Shown piece by piece: positions 11,947 to 20,945 of a stretch of DNA of 64,000 nucleotides. The notes under the pieces were generated by a model. It was not told the DNA's origin and did not search any database. It saw only the letters and a program-made list of their open reading frames with translations. Within the stretch, counting starts at the first letter, position 1. The number at the start of each line of letters is the position of its first letter. This DNA is from Actomonas sp051209155 (GTDB lineage: Bacteria; Verrucomicrobiota; Verrucomicrobiia; Opitutales; Opitutaceae), in assembly GCA_051209155.1 (NCBI GenBank), contig JBPJGB010000004.1; one strand, written 5' to 3'. Position numbers and translations under genes: made by a program.

Positions 11947-12413
11947 AAACACCCGCACCCGCCTCCTCCGCATCCGACAACGGCCCCGCACCGGCAGCAC
12001 CCGACCGGGGGCTCGTCACCTTCGGATGGTGGAGCCTGTTGGTCTACCTGAGCGCGGGCCTTGGCCTCGAAGCTTTGCACGGACTCAAGGTCGGTTGGTA
12101 TCTCGACGTCGGCGCAGAAACGCGGCGCCTGATGCTCACGCTCGGCCACGCCCACGGCACCTTGTTGGCACTGGTCACGCTGGCGGCCGGCCTGGGCGCG
12201 CGATTGGCCCGACCGATTCCGCCCAGCGCGGGCACGGCGCGCTGTCTGAAAGCCGCCAACGTCCTGTTACCGCTGGGATTCTGGGCGGGTGCCGTGGGGG
12301 TTCGCGGGGGTGACCCGGGGCCCGGCATCCTGCTCGTTCCACTTGGTGGTCTGTTGCTGCTGGCCGGTGTGATCGGCATGGGTCGTGCGGCTCAAGGCGC
12401 GTGTATCCGGTAA
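11943..12413 (+). CDS. Small polytopic membrane protein coupled to the octaheme cytochrome
   Basis: 156 residues, starting at the ATG that overlaps the cytochrome stop (ATGA). Residues 1-20 are a Pro/Ala/Ser-rich lead. About four TM segments follow: WWSLLVYLSAGLGL, LMLTLGHAHGTLLALVTLAAGL, NVLLPLGFWAGAVGV and GILLVPLGGLLLLAGVIGM. A His pair in GHAHG within TM2 could ligate heme or be coincidental. I do not recognise the family. Translational coupling suggests a membrane partner of the cytochrome, for example a quinol-side anchor (inference). Its last 22 bp overlap the convergent gene at 12392. Confidence 0.7.
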   Translation: MKTPAPASSASDNGPAPAAPDRGLVTFGWWSLLVYLSAGLGLEALHGLKVGWYLDVGAETRRLMLTLGHAHGTLLALVTLAAGLGARLARPIPPSAGTARCLKAANVLLPLGFWAGAVGVRGGDPGPGILLVPLGGLLLLAGVIGMGRAAQGACIR

Positions 12414-13525
12414 GTGCGGACGGTGAGCTCGCCGATCCAGGCATAGCGGCGCGACACGTCGGCCAAGGGCGCGAGCACGAAGGGGGTGGAGTAGCCCAGA
12501 CCGTTTTTGGTCAGCACAATATCATCGGCGATGTGCACCACCAGGTGCAACAGGACGGAGGCCCGCGGCGTCTCGGCCCACATGGCGATGACGTCGCCGA
12601 ACTGGCGCGGGCCGGTCACTTCGTCGTAGTGCGCGTTCAGCTCCGCGCGGGCGTCACGTTCGGTGGTGTCGCCGCGCACGGCGTCGGGCAGGAAGCGCGC
12701 CGACAGGTCGGGTTCGAAGAAATTAAGCGACAGCCACATGCAGTTGGCCGCGAGCGGGCTGCTGCGGTCGTCGGGGTAGCTGTTGAGGATCTGGCGCGGT
12801 CCGCGGGGCAGCAATTGCAGCACATCGACAGCTTCGACTTCGGGCGAACGCTCGAAGCGCCGCAGCACCTCTTGCACGCGGCGGTCGTTTCGCTTTTTCC
12901 AGTAGTCGCGCACGCTGTCGCGATTCGCTAGACTCTCTCGGAGTAATTCGACCGACAACGCAGTGGTCCGGTGCAGCAGCTGCATGAGGCGGGTGCGCTC
13001 GGCGGGCGAGTTGGCCAGGGCGGCGACCAGATCGGCATCGACCAGACAGGTGCGCTGACCGCGACGAAAGGCGAGGTCGCGCAAAGCCGCCTGCATACGC
13101 GGGTTCAGTCCGGCCCGCTCGATCACCGCGGCTTCCGGCAGCACGTAGGGCAACATGTGCAGCCGGTTGCCGGGAAACGCGCCCAGCCAGCGGTAGAGCT
13201 GGGCGCGCACCTCCGGCTCCAGAGCTCGGCGCCACGCCGCCGGCACCCGCACCTGCCGGGTGTGCCCGTCCGGGTCCACCGCGCGATCGGGCAAGGGGGG
13301 TAACTCCAGCCGCTGCAACAGCGCGTCGAAGGGCGCCCAGCTCGGCAGCGACAAGGTCCACTGACCGGCGTCAACCAACTCCGCCTGCGCGGCAAGCGTC
13401 GGCGGCATTTCGAGGTTGTAGACGCTGACCCGGAGCATGCCCCAAGGCCCCTCGCGCACGTCATCGGCCGGTGCGCGACTGCCCGCGGCGAGCAGCAGGG
13501 TGAGCAGCAGTGCGCGAGGTTTCAT
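12392..13525 (-). CDS. Secreted protein with NlpC/P60-like C-terminal domain (putative Cys peptidase/amidase)
   Basis: 377 residues from the ATG at 13525, giving a signal peptide (ALLLTLLLAAGSRAPA). A long helical middle is followed by a C-terminal block with papain-like NlpC/P60 layout: NCMWLSLNFF (Cys262), FGDVIAMW (about 309-316), and HLVVHIADD (His327) followed by LTKNG. GD then H-x-x-x-x-IADD strands match the GDLV...HVGIYIG pattern of that superfamily. The catalytic assignment is by pattern only. It overlaps the upstream paralogue by ATGA, so the two are likely cotranslated. Confidence 0.6.
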   Translation of the reverse strand: MKPRALLLTLLLAAGSRAPADDVREGPWGMLRVSVYNLEMPPTLAAQAELVDAGQWTLSLPSWAPFDALLQRLELPPLPDRAVDPDGHTRQVRVPAAWRRALEPEVRAQLYRWLGAFPGNRLHMLPYVLPEAAVIERAGLNPRMQAALRDLAFRRGQRTCLVDADLVAALANSPAERTRLMQLLHRTTALSVELLRESLANRDSVRDYWKKRNDRRVQEVLRRFERSPEVEAVDVLQLLPRGPRQILNSYPDDRSSPLAANCMWLSLNFFEPDLSARFLPDAVRGDTTERDARAELNAHYDEVTGPRQFGDVIAMWAETPRASVLLHLVVHIADDIVLTKNGLGYSTPFVLAPLADVSRRYAWIGELTVRTYRIHAP

Positions 13526-14748
13526 GGGGACGGATCGCGGAAACGCACGCGGATGAATTGCCCGCCCGCGAAGTGAGGATTGCGCGCAAGCAGTTCCGGC
13601 ACGCGCATGAAACGCCACAGCCCGAGCCCGACCGGATCTTTGGCGAATACGAGGTCATCGGCGATGAACGCGCAGGCATAATCGAGCACGGGTCGGTCAG
13701 GATGGTTCAACACCATCAGGTCGCCGAATCGCGCCTCATCGGTCGCCGGCTGAAAGTGATCATTGAACCAGGTGAGGAAGCTGAGGAGGTCGTCGGCAGT
13801 GTGCGCTGGTGCGGCGATACTGGCCGAGATGACCAAGCTGTTGATCGCGGTGTCGTGACTCACCTCCGCCGGGTCGAGGTCGTAGCTCAGCGCCCGAGCC
13901 GAGCCGGGCAGGAGCGAGGCGAGTTCGACGCCTCGCTCAGTGCGCGACTCGAGCAGCGCCATCAGCATCGGCTCGGAGAACGGATTTCGGTGGTCCGAGG
14001 TCCAGTAGGCGAGCGTCTCGGTCACCGAGGACGCATTGCGCACTGAGAGGCGCGGCAGCACGGTGTCGACGGTCGAGGCGGCGCGCAGGAAACGCAGCTG
14101 GAGCTCGCGATCAGGAAAGCGTGCGGCCAGCACCGAAAAATCGCTGAAGGCGAAGCCCCCGGCAAATCGCACGCTCAGGTCCTGCACCAGCTTGATCGCT
14201 GCCGAGGGCAAAGCCGCGCCGTCGGGCTCCGCCAGCTGTTCGATGGCGGCGCGATCACGAAACACCAGCGGCCAGCGTTCGACCTTGTTGGCCTGCCACT
14301 GTGCCAGGATGCGGTAGAGCACGAAACGCTCTGGTGGCGGGAGTTTCAGCAGCAGGTCGATGGGCGGTGTGAGCGTGAAATGGTCGGGCTCCGCCGTTGT
14401 TTGCCAAAGCGTCGGTTGGTCGAGCGTCTGGCGGGTCGCGGCCGAGAAGCCCATGGACCTCAGCTCGTCGAGGAATGCCTGCCGGCTGGCGGCGCGAATG
14501 CTCCACCGGCGTTCGGTGAAGGTCGCGAGGTAGGCCAGGCAGGCGTCGTCCGGCGCGGTGAGCTCGAGCCGTTGGGACAGCAGTTGTCCACGTGGCGTTG
14601 CCGGGCCGAAACTGCCGGAGTGGTTTTGGGCGCCGAGCGAAAGCGGCAGCAACGCGACGCTCAGCATGGTCACGAGCCTGCGGCACCGCCGGAGCGGATC
14701 GGGAACGATTGAAAAATGACCGGATGCCGGCGGGACCGACGGGGACAT
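13522..14748 (-). CDS. Paralogue of the downstream NlpC/P60-like protein, catalytic residues replaced
   Basis: About 408 residues from the ATG at 14748; alternatives are 14808 and 14667, all leading into a signal-like stretch MLSVALLPLSLGAQ. The C-terminus aligns with its neighbour: FGDLMVLNHPDRPVLDYACAF then IADDLVFAK, and L-RNPHFAGGQFIRVRF at the end. Where the neighbour has NCMWLSLNF this has NSLVISASI (Cys to Ser), and where it has HLVVHIADD this has YACAFIADD (His to Tyr). This suggests a non-catalytic partner or pseudoenzyme. It lies 87 bp downstream of an amidase gene on the same strand. Confidence 0.6.
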   Translation of the reverse strand: MSPSVPPASGHFSIVPDPLRRCRRLVTMLSVALLPLSLGAQNHSGSFGPATPRGQLLSQRLELTAPDDACLAYLATFTERRWSIRAASRQAFLDELRSMGFSAATRQTLDQPTLWQTTAEPDHFTLTPPIDLLLKLPPPERFVLYRILAQWQANKVERWPLVFRDRAAIEQLAEPDGAALPSAAIKLVQDLSVRFAGGFAFSDFSVLAARFPDRELQLRFLRAASTVDTVLPRLSVRNASSVTETLAYWTSDHRNPFSEPMLMALLESRTERGVELASLLPGSARALSYDLDPAEVSHDTAINSLVISASIAAPAHTADDLLSFLTWFNDHFQPATDEARFGDLMVLNHPDRPVLDYACAFIADDLVFAKDPVGLGLWRFMRVPELLARNPHFAGGQFIRVRFRDPSP

Positions 14749-14835
14749 AAAGTTTGGCTCGGTCCGCCCTAGAGCGAAAACCGAGCCAAGTGTGCGGCGA
14801 CGCCGCATTGGGGTTTGGAATACCTGACAGGAGGA

Positions 14836-16473
14836 TCAGTAGCTCAACACGTCGCTGGGCAGGGCGGGGGTGGTGACGGGCAACACGCGGGCTTGGGTGG
14901 CCTGTTCAAAGTCGTAGGCGAAGGCGAGCAGGGTGGGTTCCGTCCAAGCCCGGCCGAAGAACGACAGGGTCACCGGCAGGCCGTCGGCGGTTTGGCCGGC
15001 GGGCACGATGACGTCGGGCCAGCCGGTGAAGTTGGCGTAGCTGGTGGCGGACGGCGGGCGGGGGCCGCTGGCCGCGCTCTGCTCGGGATCGATCGGGCGC
15101 GCGGGCGTGGTCGAGGTCGGGTAAATGATGGCGTCGAGCTGGTCGCGGGCGAAGAGGGCTTCGAAAATCGCCCGAATGGCCGGTAGCAGCATGTCGCGGG
15201 TGGCGAGGTAGACGGGATCATCGGGGGCGGGTGAGACCGCCGGATCGGAGCCCCACATCAGACCGAAAGCCTTGCCGGGCGAACGGTAGCCGGTGGCCGG
15301 ATCGTTGGAGAGGCGCACGATGTCATCGAAACTCTTCGGGTAACCGGGCTGGGTCGTCTGCAGGTAGGTGGAGAGGTCGGCTTTGAACTCGGTGCGAACG
15401 ATCGTGTTGTAGATCGATTGGCGGCCCTCGAGGAGATAGTCGGGGTAGATCACCGGATCGACGATGGTCGCGCCGAGCGACTTGAGGGTCTCGATGGCCT
15501 CGCCGACGATGCGGTCCACCTCGGGGTCGTGACCGAGAAAGGCCCGGGCGACTCCGATGCGGGCGCCTTTGAGCGCGCCGGGCTGGAGGAAGGTGGTGTA
15601 GTCGGTGAAACTGTGCCCACCGCTTGGATACGTCGCGGCGTCGGCCGAATCGATGCCGGTCATCGGGCCGAGCATGGCGGCCACGTCGTAGACACTGCGC
15701 GCCATCGGACCGGCGGTGTCATAGGACAGGCCGAGCGGGATGATGCCATCGCGGCTGAGCAGGCCGCGGGTGGGCTTGAGCCCGGCGATGCCGTTGGCGG
15801 AGGACGGACCGCGCACCGAACCGCCGGTGTCGGTGCCGATGCCCAGGTGGCCGAAGGCCGCGGCGAGAGCGGCGCCGGTGCCGCCAGAGGAACCGGAGGG
15901 CCCCTTGGTCAGGTCGTGCGGATTGCGGGTTTGGCCGCCGGCGGAGCTGAAACCGTTGGGCACGCGGCCCTGCTTGGCGATGTCGGGCGGAGCGCCGCTC
16001 ACCGAGCCGCCGGACCCGGCCCATTCGGAGAGGTTGACCTTGGCGAGAATGATGGCGCCCGCCTCGCGGAGTTTTTTCGCGATGAAGGCGTCGTCGGGCG
16101 GCAGGTTGCCCTCGAGCAGCTGCGAGCCGCCGGTGGTCGGCAGATCGAAGGTATCGACGTTGTCCTTGAGCAGCACCGGCACGCCGTGCAGCGGCCCGCG
16201 CGGGCCTTTCGCTTTGCGTTCGGCGTCGAGGGCTTTGGCCTCGGCCAGCGCCTTGGTATTCAAGGTGATGATACTGTCGATGGTCGGGCCTTGCTGGTCA
16301 TAGGCGTCGATGCGGGCCAAGTAGGCGGCCACGACCTTTTCGGCGGTCAGGCCGTCGGCGTAGGCGGCCTGGAGGTCGGCCACCGTGGCGGTTTTGATGT
16401 CAAGTTCTGCGGCACGCGGAGCGCATGTCAGCAGCACGCTTAGGGCGAGGGAGGCGAGCAGGGTGCGTTTCAT
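14836..16473 (-). CDS. Secreted amidase-signature family hydrolase (A1)
   Basis: 545 residues. The ATG at 16473 yields signal peptide MKRTLLASLALSVLLTCAPR. Predicted AS-family Ser-cisSer-Lys triad: Lys103 (LLKDN), Ser195 (GSSGG) and Ser219 (GTDTGGSVRGP), with the family's 24-residue Ser-Ser spacing. The mature N-terminus ELDIKTATVADLQAAYADG is shared with A5 and A11, so these form one Sec-exported subgroup. It hydrolyses an amide bond of unknown substrate in the periplasm or outside. It follows A2 by 10 bp, so they are cotranscribed. It is not GatA of the tRNA amidotransferase: it is exported and no gatB/gatC is present. Confidence 0.92.
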   Translation of the reverse strand: MKRTLLASLALSVLLTCAPRAAELDIKTATVADLQAAYADGLTAEKVVAAYLARIDAYDQQGPTIDSIITLNTKALAEAKALDAERKAKGPRGPLHGVPVLLKDNVDTFDLPTTGGSQLLEGNLPPDDAFIAKKLREAGAIILAKVNLSEWAGSGGSVSGAPPDIAKQGRVPNGFSSAGGQTRNPHDLTKGPSGSSGGTGAALAAAFGHLGIGTDTGGSVRGPSSANGIAGLKPTRGLLSRDGIIPLGLSYDTAGPMARSVYDVAAMLGPMTGIDSADAATYPSGGHSFTDYTTFLQPGALKGARIGVARAFLGHDPEVDRIVGEAIETLKSLGATIVDPVIYPDYLLEGRQSIYNTIVRTEFKADLSTYLQTTQPGYPKSFDDIVRLSNDPATGYRSPGKAFGLMWGSDPAVSPAPDDPVYLATRDMLLPAIRAIFEALFARDQLDAIIYPTSTTPARPIDPEQSAASGPRPPSATSYANFTGWPDVIVPAGQTADGLPVTLSFFGRAWTEPTLLAFAYDFEQATQARVLPVTTPALPSDVLSY

Positions 16474-16483
16474 GTCGGTTGGG

Positions 16484-18271
16484 CTAGAGCGAGGGTTGGC
16501 GAAGGTTGAAGGGGGTGGCGTCCTGGTAGGCTTTGGCGACGGCCAGTGCGGCGGCTTCGCCGTAGGGACGGGCCATGAAGGTGATGGAGGTCGGCGTGCC
16601 CGCGGCGGTGAAACCGTTGGGCAGGGCGATGCCCGGGTAGGTGGCGAGGTTGGCCATGGTGGTGTGCCTCGCCGTGGCGTTGGGCGGTGGCTGGGGCGTG
16701 CCGGGCTCCGGTCGCGGCAGGCCGGTGCCATAAGGCGCGAGATAGACGTCGACGTGCGCGGTCGCCGCGGCGAGGGCCGCCATCATCATGGCGCGCACGC
16801 GTTGCGACTGCAGGTATTCGACGGCCGGGATGAAACGAGCGGAGCGCATGCGCTCGCCGCGGGATTTGCGGGTAAGCAGTGCGTCGCGCCCGGAGCGGGT
16901 GAGTTCATCAAAGAAGACCGCCGACTCCACACTGAGACGCAGGGAGTCGAGGGCGGGCACGTCCGGCACCGAGACAGGCACCAGCTCGGCCCCGAGCGAT
17001 TTCATGGTGGCGAGGGTCGCGGCGTCGTTGGCGATCCAGTCCGGGTGGCGATCGGTGTCGGCGAAGGCGTCGGCCAGGTAGCCGAGGCGCAGGCCGCGCC
17101 AGTTGAGTCCGGCATCCCACTTGAACGGAATGTCGGGCATGGCGAGGTCGCGGTCGTCGCGCTGGCACAGCGCGGCCATGACGGCGGCGCAGTCTTCGAC
17201 ATGTCGGCAGATCGGACCAATGCGGTCCTGAGTCCAGGAAAGCGCCATCACCCCGGCGCGACTCACGCGTCCGAAGGTCGGACGCAGGCCGGTGGCGCCG
17301 CAGCGGGAGGATGGACTAAAGATCGAGCCGCTGGTTTCGGTGCCGAGGGCGAAGGGCACGCAACCGGCGGCGGTGGCGGAGGCGGAGCCGGCGGAGGATC
17401 CGCTGGAACCCTCGTCGAGGTTCCACGGGTTGTTGGTGCGACCGCCAAACCAAACGTCGCCGCCCGCCAGTTCGCCGGTGCTAAGTTTGGCGAGCAGCAC
17501 GGCGCCGGCGGCATTGAGGAGTTTTACGACGGTGGCGTCCTCGGAAAAGGTTTGGTCCCGGTAGGCGGGCGACCCCCAGGTGGTGGGGTAACCGGCGACG
17601 GCGATGATGTCCTTGCACCCCCACGGCATGCCGTGCAGCGGTCCGCGGTAGTGGCCGGCGGCGATCTCGGCATCGGCGGCCCGGGCCTGGGCGAGCGCAT
17701 GGTCGTCGAGGAAAGTGACCACGCAGTTGAGCTTCGTATTCAGGCGGCGGAGACGCGCCAGATACATCCGCGTCAGCGCTTCCGAGGTGATAAGCCGTTC
17801 GCGCAGCAGCACGGCCAGGTCGAGCACGGGCCAGAAGGCCAGTTCCTCCAGGTCGGTGGGCACTGGGCGCGGCTGGCGATCACTGAACCGCAACGGTGCC
17901 GGACTGCGGTCAACCGTCATGCCGGAGGTGATGGGGCTGAAGTAGAACGGCGGCGCGACGTCGTTGGGAATCGAGAGCGCGTGGAGCGCCGCATAGCGCG
18001 GCAGGTTGTCCTGCAGGGCCGAAACGACGGCGGCGCACTGTTCGGTTGAGAAGTCGAGCCCGGCGAGGGCTGCGGCGTCGGCCACGAGTTCGGCGGTGAT
18101 GGTGTAGTCCTGCGCTTCCGCGGCCTTGGCCCAGAGGATGCCGGGCAGGAGCGTTGAACCCAGTCCACAGCCGGTGAGGGTGGTGAGGAAGCGGCGGCGC
18201 GTCGCCGCGGACGAGGCCGGGGACTTGTAACGTAATACGTTACAAGTTGGGGCGGAGGGGGTCGGGGACAT
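16484..18271 (-). CDS. Tat-exported amidase-signature hydrolase with N-terminal extension (A2)
   Basis: 595 residues. The twin-arginine motif ATRRRFLTT (about 24-31) with hydrophobic LTGCGLGSTLLPGILWA indicates Tat export. About 140 residues precede the AS core, longer than the other paralogues. Triad: Lys220 (PWGCKD), Ser292 (GSSAGS), Ser316 (TETSGSI). The SSAGS/TETSGSI variant of the signature marks a different AS clade from its neighbours. The first codons contain a perfect 25-bp palindrome (18223-18247); no alternative ATG exists downstream of it, so the palindrome appears to be coding. A1 follows after 10 bp. Confidence 0.9.
   Translation of the reverse strand: MSPTPSAPTCNVLRYKSPASSAATRRRFLTTLTGCGLGSTLLPGILWAKAAEAQDYTITAELVADAAALAGLDFSTEQCAAVVSALQDNLPRYAALHALSIPNDVAPPFYFSPITSGMTVDRSPAPLRFSDRQPRPVPTDLEELAFWPVLDLAVLLRERLITSEALTRMYLARLRRLNTKLNCVVTFLDDHALAQARAADAEIAAGHYRGPLHGMPWGCKDIIAVAGYPTTWGSPAYRDQTFSEDATVVKLLNAAGAVLLAKLSTGELAGGDVWFGGRTNNPWNLDEGSSGSSAGSASATAAGCVPFALGTETSGSIFSPSSRCGATGLRPTFGRVSRAGVMALSWTQDRIGPICRHVEDCAAVMAALCQRDDRDLAMPDIPFKWDAGLNWRGLRLGYLADAFADTDRHPDWIANDAATLATMKSLGAELVPVSVPDVPALDSLRLSVESAVFFDELTRSGRDALLTRKSRGERMRSARFIPAVEYLQSQRVRAMMMAALAAATAHVDVYLAPYGTGLPRPEPGTPQPPPNATARHTTMANLATYPGIALPNGFTAAGTPTSITFMARPYGEAAALAVAKAYQDATPFNLRQPSL
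18223..18247. promoter_or_regulatory. Perfect 25-bp palindrome inside the A2 start region
   Basis: Arms ACTTGTAACGTA (18223-18234) and TACGTTACAAGT (18236-18247) flank a single central A. Each arm contains TGTAACG, reminiscent of operators of helix-turn-helix repressors such as the LacI family. It lies 24-48 nt inside the A2 reading frame, where a bound protein could block initiation or early elongation. The protein-coding meaning (NVLRYK) does not require such symmetry. Confidence 0.45.
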
Positions 18272-18310
18272 GTTACCTGCGGAGCGTCGGGGGGATGTAA
18301 GATGTCCGAG

Positions 18311-20296
18311 TCAGAGGGGGCCGAAGTCGGGGGGGGGGATGCGGTGTCTCGTTGCCGATTCGTAGGCGGCAGCGATGGCGATCAGGATGGGCTCGCTGAA
18401 GGGGCGCCCCATGAGATCGAGGCCGACCGGAAGTTTGGCGGCGACGGGTCCGATCAGTTTGGACGCGGGTTCGGTCTCACCGGGTTCGGCGTAGTAGCCG
18501 GTGGCGGGGACGGGCGGCGAATCCGGATCCAACACGCGGTCCCACACTTCGGTGGTGTAGCCGGCGGGGACGGTGAGGGTGGGAAAACCCTGGGCGCCGA
18601 GGAAGGACCAGACCAGCGGCCGACCATTTTTGCGCGGCACATTGGGCGACCCGAGCTTGGGGGGCGGGATGTTGTTGGTCGGATAGAGGATGGCGTCGAG
18701 CTGCAGGTCGGCCATGGCGTGCTGCACGATGTGGCGCACGGCGTAGCGCCGGTGGAGGCGATCACGGGTGTCGAGGTCGGTGTCCTTGTTGTTGCGTTCG
18801 AGGGAACGCTTGCGGTCGCCGAAGCGATCATCGTCGAAGAAGGTGCCCGTCTCGATGAGATCGGTGGTGGTCTTGATGCGCGCGTCGCCGCGGCGAGCGA
18901 GCTCGAGGTCCTGGATGAGGCGGGTGGCGCCTTTGGTGCGGTTGTTCCCGAGATCCCGAATGGTGAGTTTTGCCGGGACGCGGGTCGGATCGAGCGCAAG
19001 CTCAACGAGGGTGGCGATGCGGTCGGTGGTGGCTTTGCCGTCCTCGCCGACGGGAAAAAGCTCGGGATAGTCCTTGGCGAAATCGGGCGTGTAGAGGAGG
19101 TCGAAGTTTTGACGAATGTAGGGGGTGAGAAGGTCGCCCTCGCCGGGATCAACAATGATGGCGCCGAGCGCGCGCAGGTCGGCGATGGCCTGTTCGATGA
19201 GTTCGATCGAAGCGTGGTCCTCGGCGGTGAAGAGCTCCGGGTGCATGTATTCGCGGAGCACGCCGATGCGCACGCCGTCGAGCCGGCGGTTGTTGGCGTA
19301 GGGCGCGTAGGCCTCGGGCATGCGGCCGGCGCCGCCGGCGCTCATGCCATCCTTGGGGGAATAACCGGCGATGACCTCCAGCACCCGGGCTGCGTCGCCG
19401 ACGGTGCGGGCGATGGGCCCGGTGCGGGTGTTGATGCCGTAACCGAACATGCCGTGGCGCGGCACGAGTTCCTGCGTGGGGGAGATGCCGACCGCGCTGT
19501 TGTAGGAAGCGGGGCCGCGGATCGAGGTGCCGGTTTCTTCGCCGATGGCGACGGTAACGAGGTTGGCGGCGACGGCGCTGCCGGAACCGGAGGATGAACC
19601 CATGGGACTGCGCTCGGTGTCGTAGGGGTTGTTGAGCGTGCCGTTGAAGGAGCTGCGCGGAATGCCGCTGGCGTATTCGCCCATGGTGGACTTGGCCAGG
19701 ATGATGGCGCCGGCGTCGCGCAAGCGTTGCACGAAGACGGAATCCTCCGGCGGCCGGTCGTTCGCGTAGGGCACGGTGGCGGCGGAGGTGGTGCGCAGAT
19801 CGAAGGTGTCGAACTGGTCCTTGATGGCAAAAACGACGCCGTGCAGCGGGCCTTTGAAGCGCCCGGTGGCGGCGAAATAGGCGTCGAGCTGCGCGGCGGT
19901 TTCGAGGGCGTCGGGCATGGCCGGGTCATCGTCGACCGCATCGGTGAGCGAACGCGCCATCTCGGCCGGAAAGCCCCAGGCGGCCAGGGTCGCCGGGCGC
20001 AGGTTGAGCGTGGCGATGGAGTTGATCTTGCCGCTGTGCGGGATCGTCTCGATGCGGCCGAGCTTGCCCTCGGGTTCCGCGACACCGGGGCCGTTGTAGG
20101 CCTTGATGCGCGTGAGGTAGGCTTTGACCAGATCGGTGGCGGTGAGCTCACCGGAGAAGTAGGCACCTTGGATCGATTCGATCGTGGCCTCTTCCAGTTC
20201 GAACGCGGCCGAAGCCGTGAAGGGTAGGCCGGCGGCAAGAGCAAGGCCGGCGAGAAAACGGAGGCGTGCAAATGGCACGGATCGCGGAGCAGTCAT
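18311..20296 (-). CDS. Secreted amidase-signature hydrolase (A3)
   Basis: 661 residues from the ATG at 20296; an in-frame GTG lies 6 nt earlier. Signal peptide LRFLAGLALAAGLPFTASA, cleavage near AFELEEATI. Triad: Lys159 (FAIKDQ), Ser234 (GSSSGS), Ser258 (EETGTSIRGP). An extra segment of about 55 residues (GPGVAEPEGKLG to DAYFAATGRF) is inserted before the Lys motif, and the C-terminal half is longer than in the other paralogues. It is the least standard AS core in the array (GEETGTS instead of GTDTGGS). Gap to A2 is 39 bp. Confidence 0.9.
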   Translation of the reverse strand: MTAPRSVPFARLRFLAGLALAAGLPFTASAAFELEEATIESIQGAYFSGELTATDLVKAYLTRIKAYNGPGVAEPEGKLGRIETIPHSGKINSIATLNLRPATLAAWGFPAEMARSLTDAVDDDPAMPDALETAAQLDAYFAATGRFKGPLHGVVFAIKDQFDTFDLRTTSAATVPYANDRPPEDSVFVQRLRDAGAIILAKSTMGEYASGIPRSSFNGTLNNPYDTERSPMGSSSGSGSAVAANLVTVAIGEETGTSIRGPASYNSAVGISPTQELVPRHGMFGYGINTRTGPIARTVGDAARVLEVIAGYSPKDGMSAGGAGRMPEAYAPYANNRRLDGVRIGVLREYMHPELFTAEDHASIELIEQAIADLRALGAIIVDPGEGDLLTPYIRQNFDLLYTPDFAKDYPELFPVGEDGKATTDRIATLVELALDPTRVPAKLTIRDLGNNRTKGATRLIQDLELARRGDARIKTTTDLIETGTFFDDDRFGDRKRSLERNNKDTDLDTRDRLHRRYAVRHIVQHAMADLQLDAILYPTNNIPPPKLGSPNVPRKNGRPLVWSFLGAQGFPTLTVPAGYTTEVWDRVLDPDSPPVPATGYYAEPGETEPASKLIGPVAAKLPVGLDLMGRPFSEPILIAIAAAYESATRHRIPPPDFGPL

Positions 20297-20300
20297 CGCC

Positions 20301-20329
20301 ACCGGGGCGAGCAGCCGACATGCCCCGGT
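20301..20329. promoter_or_regulatory. Hairpin immediately upstream of the A3 ATG
   Basis: ACCGGGGC (20301-20308) and GCCCCGGT (20322-20329) form a perfect 8-bp GC-rich stem with a 13-nt loop, ending 4 nt before the ATG of A3. In the transcript it would block ribosome access or the alternative GTG start. No T-run follows, so it is not a classical terminator. Confidence 0.35.
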
Positions 20330-20399
20330 CGGCCCGCGAGGGCGCGGCTTGAGCGAGGTGAAGGGAATTCAAACGCCGCGCGACGGCGTCCAGTTCGGC

Positions 20400-20885
20400 T
20401 CAGCGGCGATCGCCCAGCGATGACCGGCTATCGATGATCGGTCGTTCCGGGCTGGCGACGGCGGGCACAAACAAACTCTCCTGCAGCTCGGTGGCCACCG
20501 TCAGATCGGGCAGGCAAGCCAACGCGGTGCGGAACTTGCCGGCGTCGCGCCAGGCACGGATGGGAAGGGTGGGCAGAACGACCGTGCGGTATGCGAGGTT
20601 GGCGGCGCAGGTCGGTTGCCGACGGCGACGTTCCGCGGCGAACAACTGGTGGGTTTGCCGCACCGCCTCACGCAACACCAACGTATCCGTTTCGTGGTGA
20701 CTGAAGTGGAACGCGAGATTGTGCGAATGGGTTTCGCTCGATTCCCAGAACAAGTGGCTTTCGCACCGGAGCGTCTGACCGCTGGAGTCGCGCTGGACGA
20801 CGGTCAAAAAGGTCACCGCCGTTTCGCCGGCAAGATCGACAGCTCGTTCGCAGTGCAGGACCTGGGCGGCGGTTCCGGTATTCAT
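20400..20885 (-). CDS. Hypothetical protein
   Basis: 161 residues from the ATG at 20885 (an upstream in-frame ATG at 20933 adds 16). There is no signal peptide or TM segment. It is rich in His and Thr in the centre (ETHSHNLAFHFSHHETDTLVL) and basic near RAAERRRRQ. It sits between the response regulator gene and A3, all on the minus strand. Start to regulator stop is 109 bp, and that gap holds an inverted repeat. I do not recognise the family. The codon pattern fits its neighbours, so it is probably real and cytoplasmic. Confidence 0.5.
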   Translation of the reverse strand: MNTGTAAQVLHCERAVDLAGETAVTFLTVVQRDSSGQTLRCESHLFWESSETHSHNLAFHFSHHETDTLVLREAVRQTHQLFAAERRRRQPTCAANLAYRTVVLPTLPIRAWRDAGKFRTALACLPDLTVATELQESLFVPAVASPERPIIDSRSSLGDRR

Positions 20886-20945
20886 GCAGGATGAACCATA
20901 ACCGATGTGGGTCCACTTTGTCTGTCGGACCATGCCGAAAATTCA

